From NCBI GenBank assembly GCA_943737045.1, contig CALSFV010000146.1:41369-105368 (forward strand): 64,000 nt of DNA, given 5' to 3'. The notes beneath the pieces were generated by a model that was given only the letters and a program-made list of their open reading frames with translations, made no database searches and was not told the DNA's origin. Below are positions 23,785-36,400 of this stretch, in pieces. Made by a program: the position numbers and the translations under genes. The DNA comes from Parapristionchus giblindavisi (Eukaryota > Nematoda > Chromadorea > Rhabditida > Diplogasteridae). Each line of letters starts with the position of its first letter. Position 1 is the first letter of the stretch.

Positions 23785-24433
23785 AATATTTGATCTTTGA
23801 TCTACTTGTAGTAGTTGTGTTCCTTATCTCATCGAGTCTTTCTCTACAATTCTCTCTTCATTTGTATCTTTGGTTTGATCGTGAACCCGTTTGTACCCAT
23901 ACAACTACAATGATCGAGTGAAGAGAATGACTAGAGATTGACTATAGAGTATATGTTAGATACCTTCTCCCCTTTCCTCACTCCATCCATCCCTATCCAT
24001 TTCATTCTCTTTGTCGCAGTTAGGATTTGTTTATCCCTACAATACTTTCTGTGTCGATTGTCTTCTGTTTTGTTTCGAGTAGCCAGTTATGAAATATATT
24101 GTTGCAAATGAAAAATGAAGAGATATGGATTGATATTGTGTTGTTTCGTATGAAATACTCGTATACATCGGTATTGATGTACTTTGATCTTTGATCTTTG
24201 ATCTAATTGATATCATTTGATATGACTACACATTCACATAGAATACACTTGATACAATACTGGTAGTGTTTATCACTCTCACTATCGTAAACACTCCATC
24301 ATTCACAACACGTGTTATTATTCTTCCTTCCTTATTATTTCCGTACCTATATTATTGATTGATTGATTATCAGGGTGGTGATCTACCGTAATCGTGTGAA
24401 TCGCTGGACCCATTGAGAGACTGAGAGACAAAG
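23785..24433. other. Intergenic ACP to FAAH
   Basis: 649 bp. It has two GATCTTTGATCTTTGATC clusters near 23790 and 24183 and a TGATTGATTGATTA run near 24356. It should contain the FAAH upstream promoter. I see no gene. Confidence 0.5.
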
Positions 24434-27400
24434 ATGGGTAATTCAATGGTGAGTGAAGATGACTCCTCTGTATCAGTAGTTGATCATCCTCTTCTACTCT
24501 ATCCTCTATGGGTATACGCAGTACTTGCTCTCATCGCTCGAATCATCTATCTTCAGGTCAACAAACACACAGACACTTTCACTGTCAAAACACTTGCACA
24601 CTACTACTATTATTGAATGTTGTAATGTAAATAAGTATGTAGTCATGAGGAAGTGCATATTGATAGATTAGATCACATTATACTCTATGTATTGAATAGT
24701 TCTTGAATGAGGGAGTTAGAGAGATAGAACCTTGTTAGTAGTACTTATGACGAAGGTAAACCTCTCTTTATCCCCTTCTCTTCTCTTCTCTTTACTCTTT
24801 CTACTAATGGCCTCTCACACGTAGTAGTTAACAAACGACGACGCTTGATTCTCTCATGGGACAATTTCCTCTCTCCATACCTATCTTCTTTTAATAATAA
24901 CGAGAAGAAGAAGAAGAAGAAGACCTACAGACTCCTCCCCCTTCATTCATTTTATCCAAACTTCTGTTACCGTCATGCCTGATCGTATATCTCCCTATAT
25001 TGCTTCCGATGGTGAAAAGGTCACTATTGAATATCCACCATCACCAGACGATCAGATGGGGTGTTGTCAGGTGTGCTACCTTAGCATCTGTAGTTTGATC
25101 TTTGATCTTTAATATATTTGATCTTTGATCTATGCTTTTCAGCCATGGGGAGTGAAGTCAATGAGACAGAAGGCGATTGAAAGAGCGCAGAAGAAGAGAA
25201 ATGATACTTTCGAACTGACAAGGTTTGTATTGATGTTATCGATTAGTTTGGATTAATGAATTACTGTAACTTGACCGTTGTAGGAGTCGTCTCAATTCAG
25301 ATGATGATGCAGTATTGAATAGAAGAAGTGATATTGTGGAGAGGGATTTCGTATCGCTCAGGGGTATCTATTTTTGAATTTGATTGAAATGGTTGCTATG
25401 GAGAATCTATCATAGATAGAGAATGAAGATTCCTATGAGACCAATTAGTATGAATGAATGAATGAATGAAAAAAACTCATACCTTATACGAATAATTCGT
25501 TACGAATAGATTGATTACGGTATATAATATCAATCAATCAATTAATTTTAGATGCCCTTCAGAAGGAAGAGCTCACTGCTGTTGAAGTGCATGAGGCGTA
25601 TATGTGGAAGGCCTTGCAGGTACGGTAGTCTTATTATCGATTGGATTACAGTATCATTCGCTACAGTCATGCTGTAGTAGATGGGTTACAGTTGTATAGA
25701 TTACGGTAATGCAATTGTAGGTTCAAGATCGTCTAAATTGTTTGGTTGAAGTGATAACAGAATCATTTGAATGGGCAAAAGAATCAGATGAAAAGTGGAA
25801 AGGAAAGAAGGAGAAACCTCCACTTTATGGAATTCCATTCTCGGTTAAAGGGAATTTCCATGTCAAGGTACTAATGATCTGCCCTATTCCTTCTCCGATC
25901 AATTATTGATTATTCAGGGATACGATTGTAATCTTGGATTGGGCAAATATGTCGATATGCCACAACAGGATGAATGCACGTTAGTTTACTTTTAATGCTG
26001 TTAAAGGAATATCGATGTGGTTGAATAATTTACTGACTTTAAATGTTTAATACGAAACATGAATTTGCAAGGTCAATAATGAAACATTTTCCTACTAAAT
26101 CAATTGTTGGTTTGGTTTCAGATTCGTAACACATCTTCGCTATCTCGGTGGTATCCCATTCGTGATCACTACTGTACCTCAGGTTATATTTATTGATTGA
26201 TATATTATCAAATATCGATTGATATTGATTGTTCTAGGCTCTTCTCTCGTTTGTTTGTTCATCATCAGTGTATGGTACCACAGCGAATCCTCATGATGTC
26301 ACCAGGTTGGATCATCTATCTGTAACATTTATTTTTATTATTCATTAAACGCGATTTCTTTCGATATTATCGATTGAATTATCTCATGATCTATCCCAAT
26401 ACAGTATCATAACACTCTAAGAGTGATGGTTGTAAACTTTTCTAAAAGATAAACTTAACCAGTTATTCAAGGCAAACAGAGAAGAGCGGATTTTTGTTAT
26501 TCCTTATATAGAGTTTCGGTTTATTCATGTATCATTACAGTTATTCTATATATGATTATTTGTATATTCTAGAGGACCAGGTGGATCATCAGGAGGAGAG
26601 GGAGCTCTTGTAGCAGCAGGAGGTACTCCATTTGGTATTGGATCTGATCTATTGGGAAGTCTACGTATTCCTGCACAAATGTGTGGATTGACTACATTGA
26701 AGCCTACGGAGGTCAGTGTATTTTCATTAGTTCCATCATGATATCAATGATATTTATAAAAAAAGAGATGCGACGCAGAAGATATTCTCTAATAATAAAC
26801 TGTACAAGTTTAATGACAAAGATGTGGATACAACTTGGTGAATGCGCGTTTCATGGTTATATTACTACAATGTGTGATAGATTGAATTCGATTGTATTCT
26901 TTAGTATCGATTAAACTATTATTATGATTGCAGTCCCGTTTCGTAGTGAAGGGTGCACATGGAGGTGTACCTGGTAGAGGAAGATTAGGTCTCGGATATG
27001 GATTCTTCACCAAGAATGTTAATGAACAAGTTATACTACTCAAGGAGGTATGGTAGACAGAACGTATTATCGATTGGTTGATTGATTGATTGTAGGTCCT
27101 TGGTCATCCAGCCTACACCAATATCGTCCCTGAATCAAGCAGACAGAGATTGGATGAGGGAAAGATTAAGAATGGAGCAAAACTAAAAATTGGATATTTC
27201 GAAAGTGATGGATGGTTGAATCCTGTTCCATCGTTAGTTTCATATCATATCTTTCGTATGAATCATCGATCCCATTCTAATCGATAATTGTTATTCATCG
27301 ATATGATCTTATTGATTGATTGATTTCAGTGTCACTCGTGCTGTTCGTGATACTGTTGAGAAGTTGAAGGCGGAAGGACATGAACTCGTTCTATTCAAAG

Positions 27401-28708
27401 TTCCTGATGTAAGTATGAAAAGATCAAAGATCAAAGATCAAAGATTAATATGATCAGGTGGAGAAGGCAGTATCGATGATGTATAAGAATACAATGCCTG
27501 ATGGAGGAGGTTATTCAAGGTATCAAACAAATAATATTGATTGATTTAAATGGTTCTATTAGATTCCTCTACTCAAACGATGTGGTCGATAAATGGATGA
27601 GACAATTTGTTCTCCTTCTCAATGTGAGTCTACAGTAATCATTGGATTACGGTATTCAATCAATCGATAATGAATACATTACAGGTTCCTCGTTGTATTC
27701 GTGTAGCAGTATCATATCTATTAGATCTTGTCTCACCTCAATTGGCTCTTGTAGCGAGATCTAATGTAAAGACTCTTGAAGATGTACGATACAATCAAGA
27801 ACTCACTGATATCTACAAGACTGAGGTATACGGTAGTATTCATTGATTCAGAGACTTACGGTATTTGTTAATTTAGTTCACCAATTACTGGAAGACACTT
27901 GGAATTGATGCTCTTGTGTGTCCATCGTTCACAGGTTTGTAAGCTTTAATAATCAATACTACCGTAATCGGTGATACAGTAATCTAAACTATTGATTGTT
28001 GATTACAGTAACAGCAATGGGTCATCAATATCCATCACAATTAACTCCATGTGCATTTGCCACTGGTCTATTCAATCTAGTTGACTTCCCATGTGGTTCT
28101 GTTCCTATTGGAAGAGTAACTAAAGAAGATGATAATAGAATACTCGATGAAACTTCATTCCCTGTTGGTAAGTCCTCATTCTACCCTTACGATCTCTTCA
28201 AAAGTCACGAAAAAAAATTTTAAAATGTTTTTCTTACTTATCTCATGTATTCAAGGTAAAAATCCTATTCTGAAGCTGATGAGAGATGGTTGTAAGAACA
28301 GTGCAGGACTACCAGTGACTGTACAGGTACGGTAGACATAGGTCGAAAAGTATGTTACAAAATAATAAGCCTGACCGGATTTTGAGCCAAAATTTCGCAA
28401 AAATCGAAAACCCTGACCGGATTTTGGTCCAAAATCTCACAGAAATCGAAAAACCTGACCGGAATTTGAGCCATGTTTGTCAAAAATCGAAAACCCTGAC
28501 CGGATTTTGAAAACCGATAACCTAGCTATTCGACCTATGACGGTAGATATGGATTACGGTAGGAAAGATTAAAGATCAATTGTAGGTAGTAACTCTTCCA
28601 TTGGAAGAAGAACTGTGTCTCAATGTGATGGCAACAATAGAGAGATTATCTCATTATGATACTCGTATCGCTGGAGAACATTCATCTACTGCTACTGCAA
28701 GTCCTTGA
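24434..28708 (+). CDS. faah: Fatty-acid amide hydrolase (amidase signature family), two alternative first exons
   Basis: Hydrolyses N-acylethanolamines and related lipid amides. Alternative first exons 24434-24556 and 24975-25070 both end in phase 0 and join the same acceptor. Shared exons: 25143-25222, 25284-25363, 25552-25619, 25721-25867, 25918-25979, 26122-26182, 26238-26305, 26573-26711, 26934-27047, 27096-27232, 27330-27408, 27458-27519, 27563-27623, 27685-27825, 27877-27934, 28009-28167, 28257-28326, 28586-28708. Catalytic Lys is in [22 protein letters not shown] holds the cis-Ser, and [15 protein letters not shown] the nucleophile Ser. Position -2 to the nucleophile has Leu-Leu-Gly where Gly-Gly is common. 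The C-terminus has [18 protein letters not shown] and [25 protein letters not shown] lies near 28901. The upstream first exon encodes a transmembrane segment; the downstream one does not. Confidence 0.93.
28338..28538 (+). mobile_element. MITE-like element M1, copy 3 (201 bp)
   Basis: ATAGGTCGAAAAGTATG to ATTCGACCTAT with the same tandem core, in the last FAAH intron, 12 bp after the donor. Again exactly 201 bp. Confidence 0.8.
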
Positions 28709-29007
28709 AAGTACTCTAAGATTCTATTCATTTAATCATTCAAATTTACATTTGAAGTGCATGCAAACCTATATTTGTACATCTATTAATTACTAATTTA
28801 ATTGTCGCTAATTGAAATATTGTAGTCTACCTCAAACTGTTCATACTTAATCAATATTCCATGTTATCTATTCATAATCCTGTACTGTATATACATCGAA
28901 ATAAATGCATTTATAATAACTAATGTTGTCATTGCACATGATCTGTGGGTGCTACAGTATAGAATACTGATAGAATGATATTTATTATCATTGTTGTGAT
29001 TTATGAG

Positions 29008-29996
29008 ATGGATTTGCTTCAATTGGATAGAAAGAGAAAAAGACGAGGGAAGATTCCCAATTGGGATAATGAAGAATGGACTGAAACGCCTGTAGAGATA
29101 CGGTAGTAATCACGATCATGGTATCGATTGATTATCGATTGATTGTAGAGGAGGAGAATGTACCGTACCCTCAACATCTCATGCATGTACTCTACGATGG
29201 AAGTTTGGGTACGGTAAATTCCCAAATGAAGATAGGAAAGGAAGAGTGATGGAGAATCTATTTGATAGTGAAAAAGAAGCAAATGATTGGAATGGTATAG
29301 AATATTGATTGATTTCATAGATTTATTGATTGATTTAAGATATGTTATCTGGGGATGGTCGATTGAGATTGTGCCCTGAAGAAGTACTATATCTAATGGA
29401 ACATGATAGAGTATATCTAATGAGAAATGGTATTTGATCGATTGACTACCGTATCCAACTTCCATTTAGGAGTTAGACAATCGATTGAAGAAACATTCAA
29501 TTATTTCCATTCTCTATCCAATCGTTTCTTCAATTCCTTCATAGTTTATCGATTTCTTCATCGATCAGGATGGACCCCTCGTAGTGGACTCCCATTTGGA
29601 TGTGATTACTGTAAATGATGATTACGGTACTCCTATGTAATCAATGATTGGTACAGTAATCTACGATGGAACTCCCAGTGATACTCATGCTAGTGCTGGA
29701 ATATTAATTGAAGACGATCGATCGATATCAGTTTTGGATCGAGAAACACTTATTCGATCACTGGGTCATGATAAGAAGGTACGGTTGAAATGAAATATTG
29801 ATTATTGATTGATTACATTCAGAAATTGATTATCGCTAGTGTATCATTGTTCGGAGAGAATAGGAATTATTCAGATATGGACAATTCATCAGTAAAGGTA
29901 GATCAATTAGAGGAATTGAAGAGAAGAAATAGAAATGTTCATTGCAGACAACAACTCTTGCCTGCACATCAATCAATACATTCGAATAGATCATAA
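29008..29996 (+). CDS. tRNA-splicing endonuclease subunit, Sen2-like
   Basis: Cuts introns out of pre-tRNAs. Six exons: 29008-29102, 29149-29294, 29340-29429, 29470-29610, 29657-29778, 29823-29996. Exon 1 is basic and polar. LRWKFGYGKFP and RLRLCPEEVLYLMEHDRV resemble the N-terminal half of the family; FIVYRFLHRSGWTPRSGLPF then GCDYLIYDGTPSDTHASAGI and HDKKKLIIASVS form the nuclease fold. The three catalytic positions Tyr (DYLIY), His (DTHAS) and Lys (KKKLI) all appear present, which favours a catalytic subunit (Sen2 or Sen34) over Sen54. The exon-1 donor is ATACG|GTAGTA; the earlier GTAGAG would break the frame. About 255 residues, short for a Sen2. Confidence 0.72.
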
Positions 29997-30877
29997 TATC
30001 TCCATGATAATCATTAATTCTATCAATAATAAGGATCTCCCCCTTCCCTATTCCTATCTTCATCTGAAGTGAACACCCTTCCCTCATTCTCTTCTCTCTA
30101 TTACTTTCCTCTCTCTCCTTTTCTTCTTCTTCTTCTTCTCTGCCCCAATAGACACTCTTCTTCGTCTCACAAACATCTCTCCCTTCATATCGAATTCTTC
30201 CCTATTCTATTCTATTCTCTTTCCATTTATTCTAATCTTTTGTCGTTATTCAATTAATTTTACATTTTGATTCGTAACTTATCTTATAATTTGCCCTCTA
30301 TTACTCATTGTGATGAAATTACATCGGTCCATTGTGAAATAAATACTTTATATTTTCTATTTTCTATTCTTGGCGCCATTATATCGATTACATACATGAG
30401 TTACCCTTAAATACATCATTATTTCCTTATGCACTTTATAGGTGCCGAGAGGTCCATCCATATTCCTTCATATTGTATCGGAGATCTATCGAATTGGGTC
30501 CAATTCGATTCTCATTTATTGTAAGCCACAATCAATAATATATTTACAAACAGTAATGAATTATTATCAAGATTACGGTAGAAAATTAGATAAGCAAAAC
30601 GATTCCGGTGTTTATCTTTTTGCAGCGCACGTGCGCTGTAAGATTTTTGAACAGATTTTCGCGGTTTTCACTTTCGATCGAATTCCGACCTAAAATGAGC
30701 TCAATTGCTCAGTCAATGTTTTGCTTTCGAAATGGATATATTACCATGACACCCTACTAACATCTGAGTGTACGACTATCGCGCTAAATGCGTTGCTAAT
30801 GCTCTCATGATGAAATTCTACAAGAACTTATGCAAATCGCTTTTTACTCATGCAAATCGATTTAGGGTTGTCTCTGA
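29997..30877. other. Intergenic Sen2-like to UBA1
   Basis: 881 bp. The first 250 bp is pyrimidine-rich (TTCTTCTTCTTCTTC near 30121). TTGGCGCC at 30371 resembles an E2F site, and TGACGTCG overlaps the UBA1 start codon. An open frame at 30442-30693 has no recognisable motif and I do not call it. Confidence 0.45.
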
Positions 30878-33398
30878 ATGACGTCGTTGCTGCCACTTGA
30901 TAACACAACTGAGAACGCTCCTCCCGCTAAGAAAGCCAAGATCATCGAGTGTGCAGACAAACCGCCAAAGGTAATTATTTATTGATCAGTGTACTTTATC
31001 TGTTTGCACTTGCTCTCTTTGCTTCTTTTATTCTTTTACTTATATCATGATTGGCATAGCTGTTTTTGTTCTCGTGGAGCGATTAGCCTGTAATATTATC
31101 ATTGATGATCACCGAACTAATATGAAATAACCTTTGTAGTACTTTGTTGTAGTTTCACGGGTTCAGTAGAATTTGGTATCAACTGGAATGATTATATTAC
31201 ATTACTTAATCGGTAATTGTTTAACCATAGCTGTAGCGCTGCTCTTCGTGTTATCAATGGGTCTCTGTGCAGTAGGGATCAACTGAATGGAGTCATTGAT
31301 TATATTCGTTCGTTCATGTTTAATATGTTAATTAACTCACCATCGCTGTTGCGCTACTTTTAGTGTGATCTACTTGCTTTGAAGCCGTTGGAATCAACTA
31401 GAATTATTATCGTCTATGTAACTGTATTCAATTGTCTACCAACCATAGCTGTAGCAGAACTCTTAGTCTGATCAATAACATTCTGTTTCACTTTAGTCTC
31501 CATGGTTTCACGAGCGTTTACTCGATGAATCTAAATTAGTCATGGAAACAGAATATAATATAGTGCGACCGTACTTCCTTGGAGACTTCGATGAATGGTT
31601 TGAATACAGCCGGAGTGAATGGACCTGTACGAGTAGATCATTGAAGATATCGATTGATTAAGTACCAGAAGCTAGAGCTGATTGAAGTTTAAGTGGAAAA
31701 TGTCCACGACGATCGATGAGATCTGCAGATGGACGATAACGTTGAACTTTAGCACATCCACCTCAATTATCGATTGATTATATTGATTAGAAGAATGAAT
31801 GAGTGATACCAAGCATGGATAGATTAGTTGATCGTTGTTCGTCAGTTCCTTCACCGACATCTTCATTCTCGAACGATTCATCAATAGGACGAAATACTTC
31901 AGCCAAAGTCTTCTCCTTCTTATCCATTCAACCGATCTTATTCAATGAAGGAGATACAAATGACTACATATCAATGTCTCATCATCGTCTAATTGATTTG
32001 TCTTCTCTCATTACATAATATCGTTATGTAATATTGATTGTTTCATAGATGAGAATGATTATTTTTGATGTTATATCATGCGAGATGAGGTAGTAGTCGT
32101 CGAATATGTGGGATGTGATGAGATTGAAATGTTTGTATTGGTAAGAATAATGGATGTATGAAGTTGTCATGGATACAATAGGAAATGATATTGAAGAAGA
32201 TAGATTATGAGATGAGATTATGTAGTGAGTGAGTCTGTCAGATGGAAGATGAGTAGATGAAAGTTATCCCATTCTATCTATACAACATAGTTGACAACTA
32301 GTCGTCCTCATATCTTCTCTTCTCTCAATGTATCGAAGATTTATGCTCATCGAATTGAAGGTACCATTTCATATATAGAATACAAAAGAGATAATCTCTA
32401 TGGGACTAGTTACTATGTAAAATGGAGATGGAATATCGAATAGTTGATTTAAAAATCTAAACATTGTTTTCTAACTTTGTTATTGTTAACCTTTCGTGTT
32501 GGTAACAAGTAGGTCAGTAGATCGAATTGCATAGAAATTCTAGAAGGAATTAGTCATATTGAATCGATAAGGAAGAGATAGGTTGATAGAGGGAAGAGAA
32601 GGGAAGGGGGAACCCCCTGCAGTGGAGGAATTCATATTCTTATTCATTCTACTAAGGAGTGTTCATTGAATATATCAAATCTCTACTACTAGTAGTCTGT
32701 ATGTCTATTCCTCTCTCCACTATGTTTGTTGTCCCTACTCTCTACTCTCACTCTTCTTCACTCTCACTTCAACTCTCGTCACTCGTCCACTCTCTAACAC
32801 TCTCCACTCTCTCCATTTCATACACACTCTCATTTGTCATCCTCTCTCCCCACTTCGACTCCCCCTTCCCCTCTCTCCTCTCCCTTCAACGTTCTTCCAC
32901 TTTTTGAATATTCCTCCATATTCTCTTCTTCCTCTTTCTATTCTATATGAGTCCTTCTCCTCATTCCTTCCTCTACTTGGAATGAACATTACATTCATTG
33001 ACTACTCTTCTTATTTCATAACTCTCAACCTTTCCTTTCTTCTTCGTTCGTTTGAATGGATCCATAGTTCAATGGTACATTGTACTTACTATCGACTATG
33101 GACATTCTCTACCTCTCTCTCTCCTCTCTCCATTCTCTTCCTTCTCCATTCCCTTATCTATCTCCATCTTCAATTATTGTCACACTAACATGTAGTTCTT
33201 CACAAGTCTGACATCATCATTTTGTGTGGTAACAATGTTCTTTAGCTTTGTCATGGATTCAATGGAATTTGCATATGAACTGTCTGACCATAATGTTTAA
33301 TTATAATGTAGTCATAGGTATTGTCATTGTGTAAACTCTGATTTATATCTTGATGGTGCGGTATGACAGATCTCTATCTCCCTCTCTCTCTCTCTGTA

Positions 33399-33471
<73 letters not shown>

Positions 33472-36400
33472 AGTGGGGATTTATCTGATTGTACCACAAT
33501 GGTCATATTGATGATGAGTCATGATAATCCCTCTCATTTTCATTGTTTATCTACACGTATCTCTTTATATTCTAATTATATTTGCTTAGATTCATTTGAT
33601 TTATCATTATATATATATTGATCATGATCGTTGATAATATATTGAGCTATCTCTAGGTCTACACACTTTGCTCAGTTTCCTGTATCTTTAAATATTCGGA
33701 TTGATTAATGGAAACACTTTTACCTTATGATCTTGATGAATGAATGAATGATGGTCATTATTTAGGAGCAGTCGTTTGCGATAACTGAGAGTTCAATGGA
33801 CGAATCATGTCATAGAAATGTTCATAATGGAAATGAAAAGAATGGAAAGGATGAAGAGAATGGAGGAGGAACACTCGATAAGAATCTATACTCTAGACAA
33901 ATGTAAGTAGTATTGGATTGATATCTGGTGGGTTCATGTTTCATCCACAATCCATTGTCCCTTACTTTCTGTTCTATCCAATAATTATCCATTTCAAAGT
34001 ACGCATAGTACTATAAAACATATCATGATATACTTTTAGCTATGCTCTTGGTGAATCAGCAATGATGCATCTTCGTGAAGCCTCTGTCCTCATCTCTGGA
34101 ATGAGTGGACTTGGAGTTGAACTCGCCAAGAATCTTATCCTTGGAGGTTTGTCCTTATATATCTGTATTCTTATACCTCAGTGGTATTCTGACGGCTATA
34201 TTATGGCTTAATGTTTTCCTTGATCTATCTTTAGTTTACGATAGATTTGGAGATTACTTTATAATCCCTTGTATGTTTACCTCTTCTCTCTCTCTTCTAG
34301 GTATTCGTCATGTTTCCATTCATGATACAAAGACTGCAACATGGCACGATCTCTCTGCACAATACTACATCAAAGAGGAAGATCTGGGAAAGAATCGTGC
34401 TACTGCATGCTTTGAGAGGTACGGTAGATGTGTGATGATAGTGAGTCGAAAAATGGGTCAATTTAATGATTGTTGGTGTTGTAGATTGGCCGAGTTGAAC
34501 GACAGTGTCACAACTTCAGTCAATACTAATGAATTGACGAAGGAATATGTATCTGGATTTGATGTAAGTAGTTAGTTGATGTCATCTCATTTGATTATCT
34601 TACCATTAACATCATGATGTCTCGCACATTAAATGTCTTTTTCATCATGTCATATTAAGTGTTTACTCTTCATATAGTCATTTAATTATTTATTTGTGAT
34701 ATTCAGCTCGCAATTCTCTGTGATGCTCCTCGCTCCCTCCAACTCGCTGTGTCAGAATGGACCAGAGCTGCAGGCAAAAGGTACGGTAGATGGAGAATAC
34801 TGTAATTTTATTAATCATCGATTATTGATTATTCTCCTTTTAGACTTCTGGTCGCTGATGCTCGTGGTCTTTTCTCATATGTCTTTGTTGATTGTGGAGA
34901 GAGCTTCCGAGTTGATGATGCTAATGGAGAAACTTGCAAGGAGGTATCGTAGTCGTTGATTTATTTATTTATTGATTGATTGGGGATGAAATTATTGATT
35001 GATTGTTTTCAGTTCCACGTTGAGCACATTGATGCCGATTCTGGAGATGTGATGACTCTTGAGAATGCATTCCATGGACTTGAGGTTAGTGAATGAGATT
35101 GATTGAATGAATAGGTTGATAGATAGATAGTCTCGGTTGTTTTATGTTTCACATTATTGTTAATTATTCATCCATCATTCTTGTTAGTGTTCCTCACTTA
35201 CATGGGAACGATCGGGCCGTACATTTCTCAATATCCTCGAAAATTTGAGGGTACACTAAGTCGAACGCGCTGATTTCAAATCCGTTTTCAAAACCTGCCA
35301 GTTCCTTAGGACAAAGAAGTTACAGGACGTCAAAGTTTGAGCCAAGTTTTTCCATGCTCGCTATGAGCAGCACTCTGGAGAGAACTAGACAAGCAGCGGT
35401 GGTCGAGTGGGGTAAGGCGGTGGGTTGAGGTATTACTTACACTGGTTCGACCCCTTGCTGGTGCAAATGTTTTGCACTTTTTTCTAAACTTTGTATTGTA
35501 TCAGGTTGTGTTAGAAAGTCCGGTACATTTTGAGGGTATTTTTGCTGCGATGTCGCTGTTCGTGTAAACATCTGATCTAATTCACCATAGGTGGGATAGA
35601 GAGTGTGAACATCTCTTATTCTTTTTCACTAGGCCCACAAGTCAACAGTATTGTCCACGAGCAATGGCGGTTGTTTTACTTCCGTCAGTTTTTCACTTTG
35701 GTCATGACCTCATATTCCCGCAATTCTCAAAGCTAAAAGAGAAGGCTGGGGAAAACCAAATCAACACCGTGTACGGCGAGAAGTCCATCGTCCATCACAT
35801 GCTGAGCAAATCGTACCAATTGTTCAAGAAGGAGTGCGACCTCGAAGACCAGCCGAGGTCGGGTCGTCCCCTTTATCTGTATTTGGACCTTTTGCGGAGA
35901 ACGTTGGAGAAGAGCCCATACCAGACCACCCGCAATATGGAGCAGGTTCTTGGGGCCTCCCATGCTACTATTGTCCTCGAATTGGAATCTGTCGGGAAGA
36001 CTAAAAAGTTTAGAAGAAAGCTACCCCATACCCTGACCGATTTCGACCGTCAGAGGAGGGTCGACACGTCGTTGAAACTCCTCAGCTCCCATCGCCGGTT
36101 TGAATGACTCGATCAAATCATGACTGGCGATGAGAAGTGGGTGTTGTATTCTAACGTTGGACCCAAGGGCGGGTGGCTCAGTTCCGGCGTAACCCCACAC
36201 CCCGTCCTTCATGCCGAAATTGATGGCCAAAAACAGGTGTGGTGGTTGTGGTGGTCTGTCCGTGGCATTGAGTATTGGGAACTGCTAAAGCCTGGTAGCA
36301 CCATCGACACCAATGTCTACATTCATCAACTACGTAGCCTGAAATCTCATTTCGATTCCGCCTGGGGAAGTACAGCACAAATATCATTTCTGCATGACAA

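Noticed and set aside
24434..24616. A separate small gene for a single-helix peptide upstream of FAAH
   Set aside because: The exon ends at a good donor in the right phase for the FAAH exon at 25143, so an alternative first exon is more likely.
30442..30693. An 83-codon frame upstream of UBA1
   Set aside because: No motif, no splice or leader context, and it overlaps the likely UBA1 promoter.
32659..33188. Frames of 82 and 94 codons in UBA1 intron 1
   Set aside because: Low-complexity translation of a pyrimidine tract; no conserved motif.
33324..33506. Minus-strand frame with a Tyr-Ile repeat
   Set aside because: It is only the translation of the (TA)n microsatellite.
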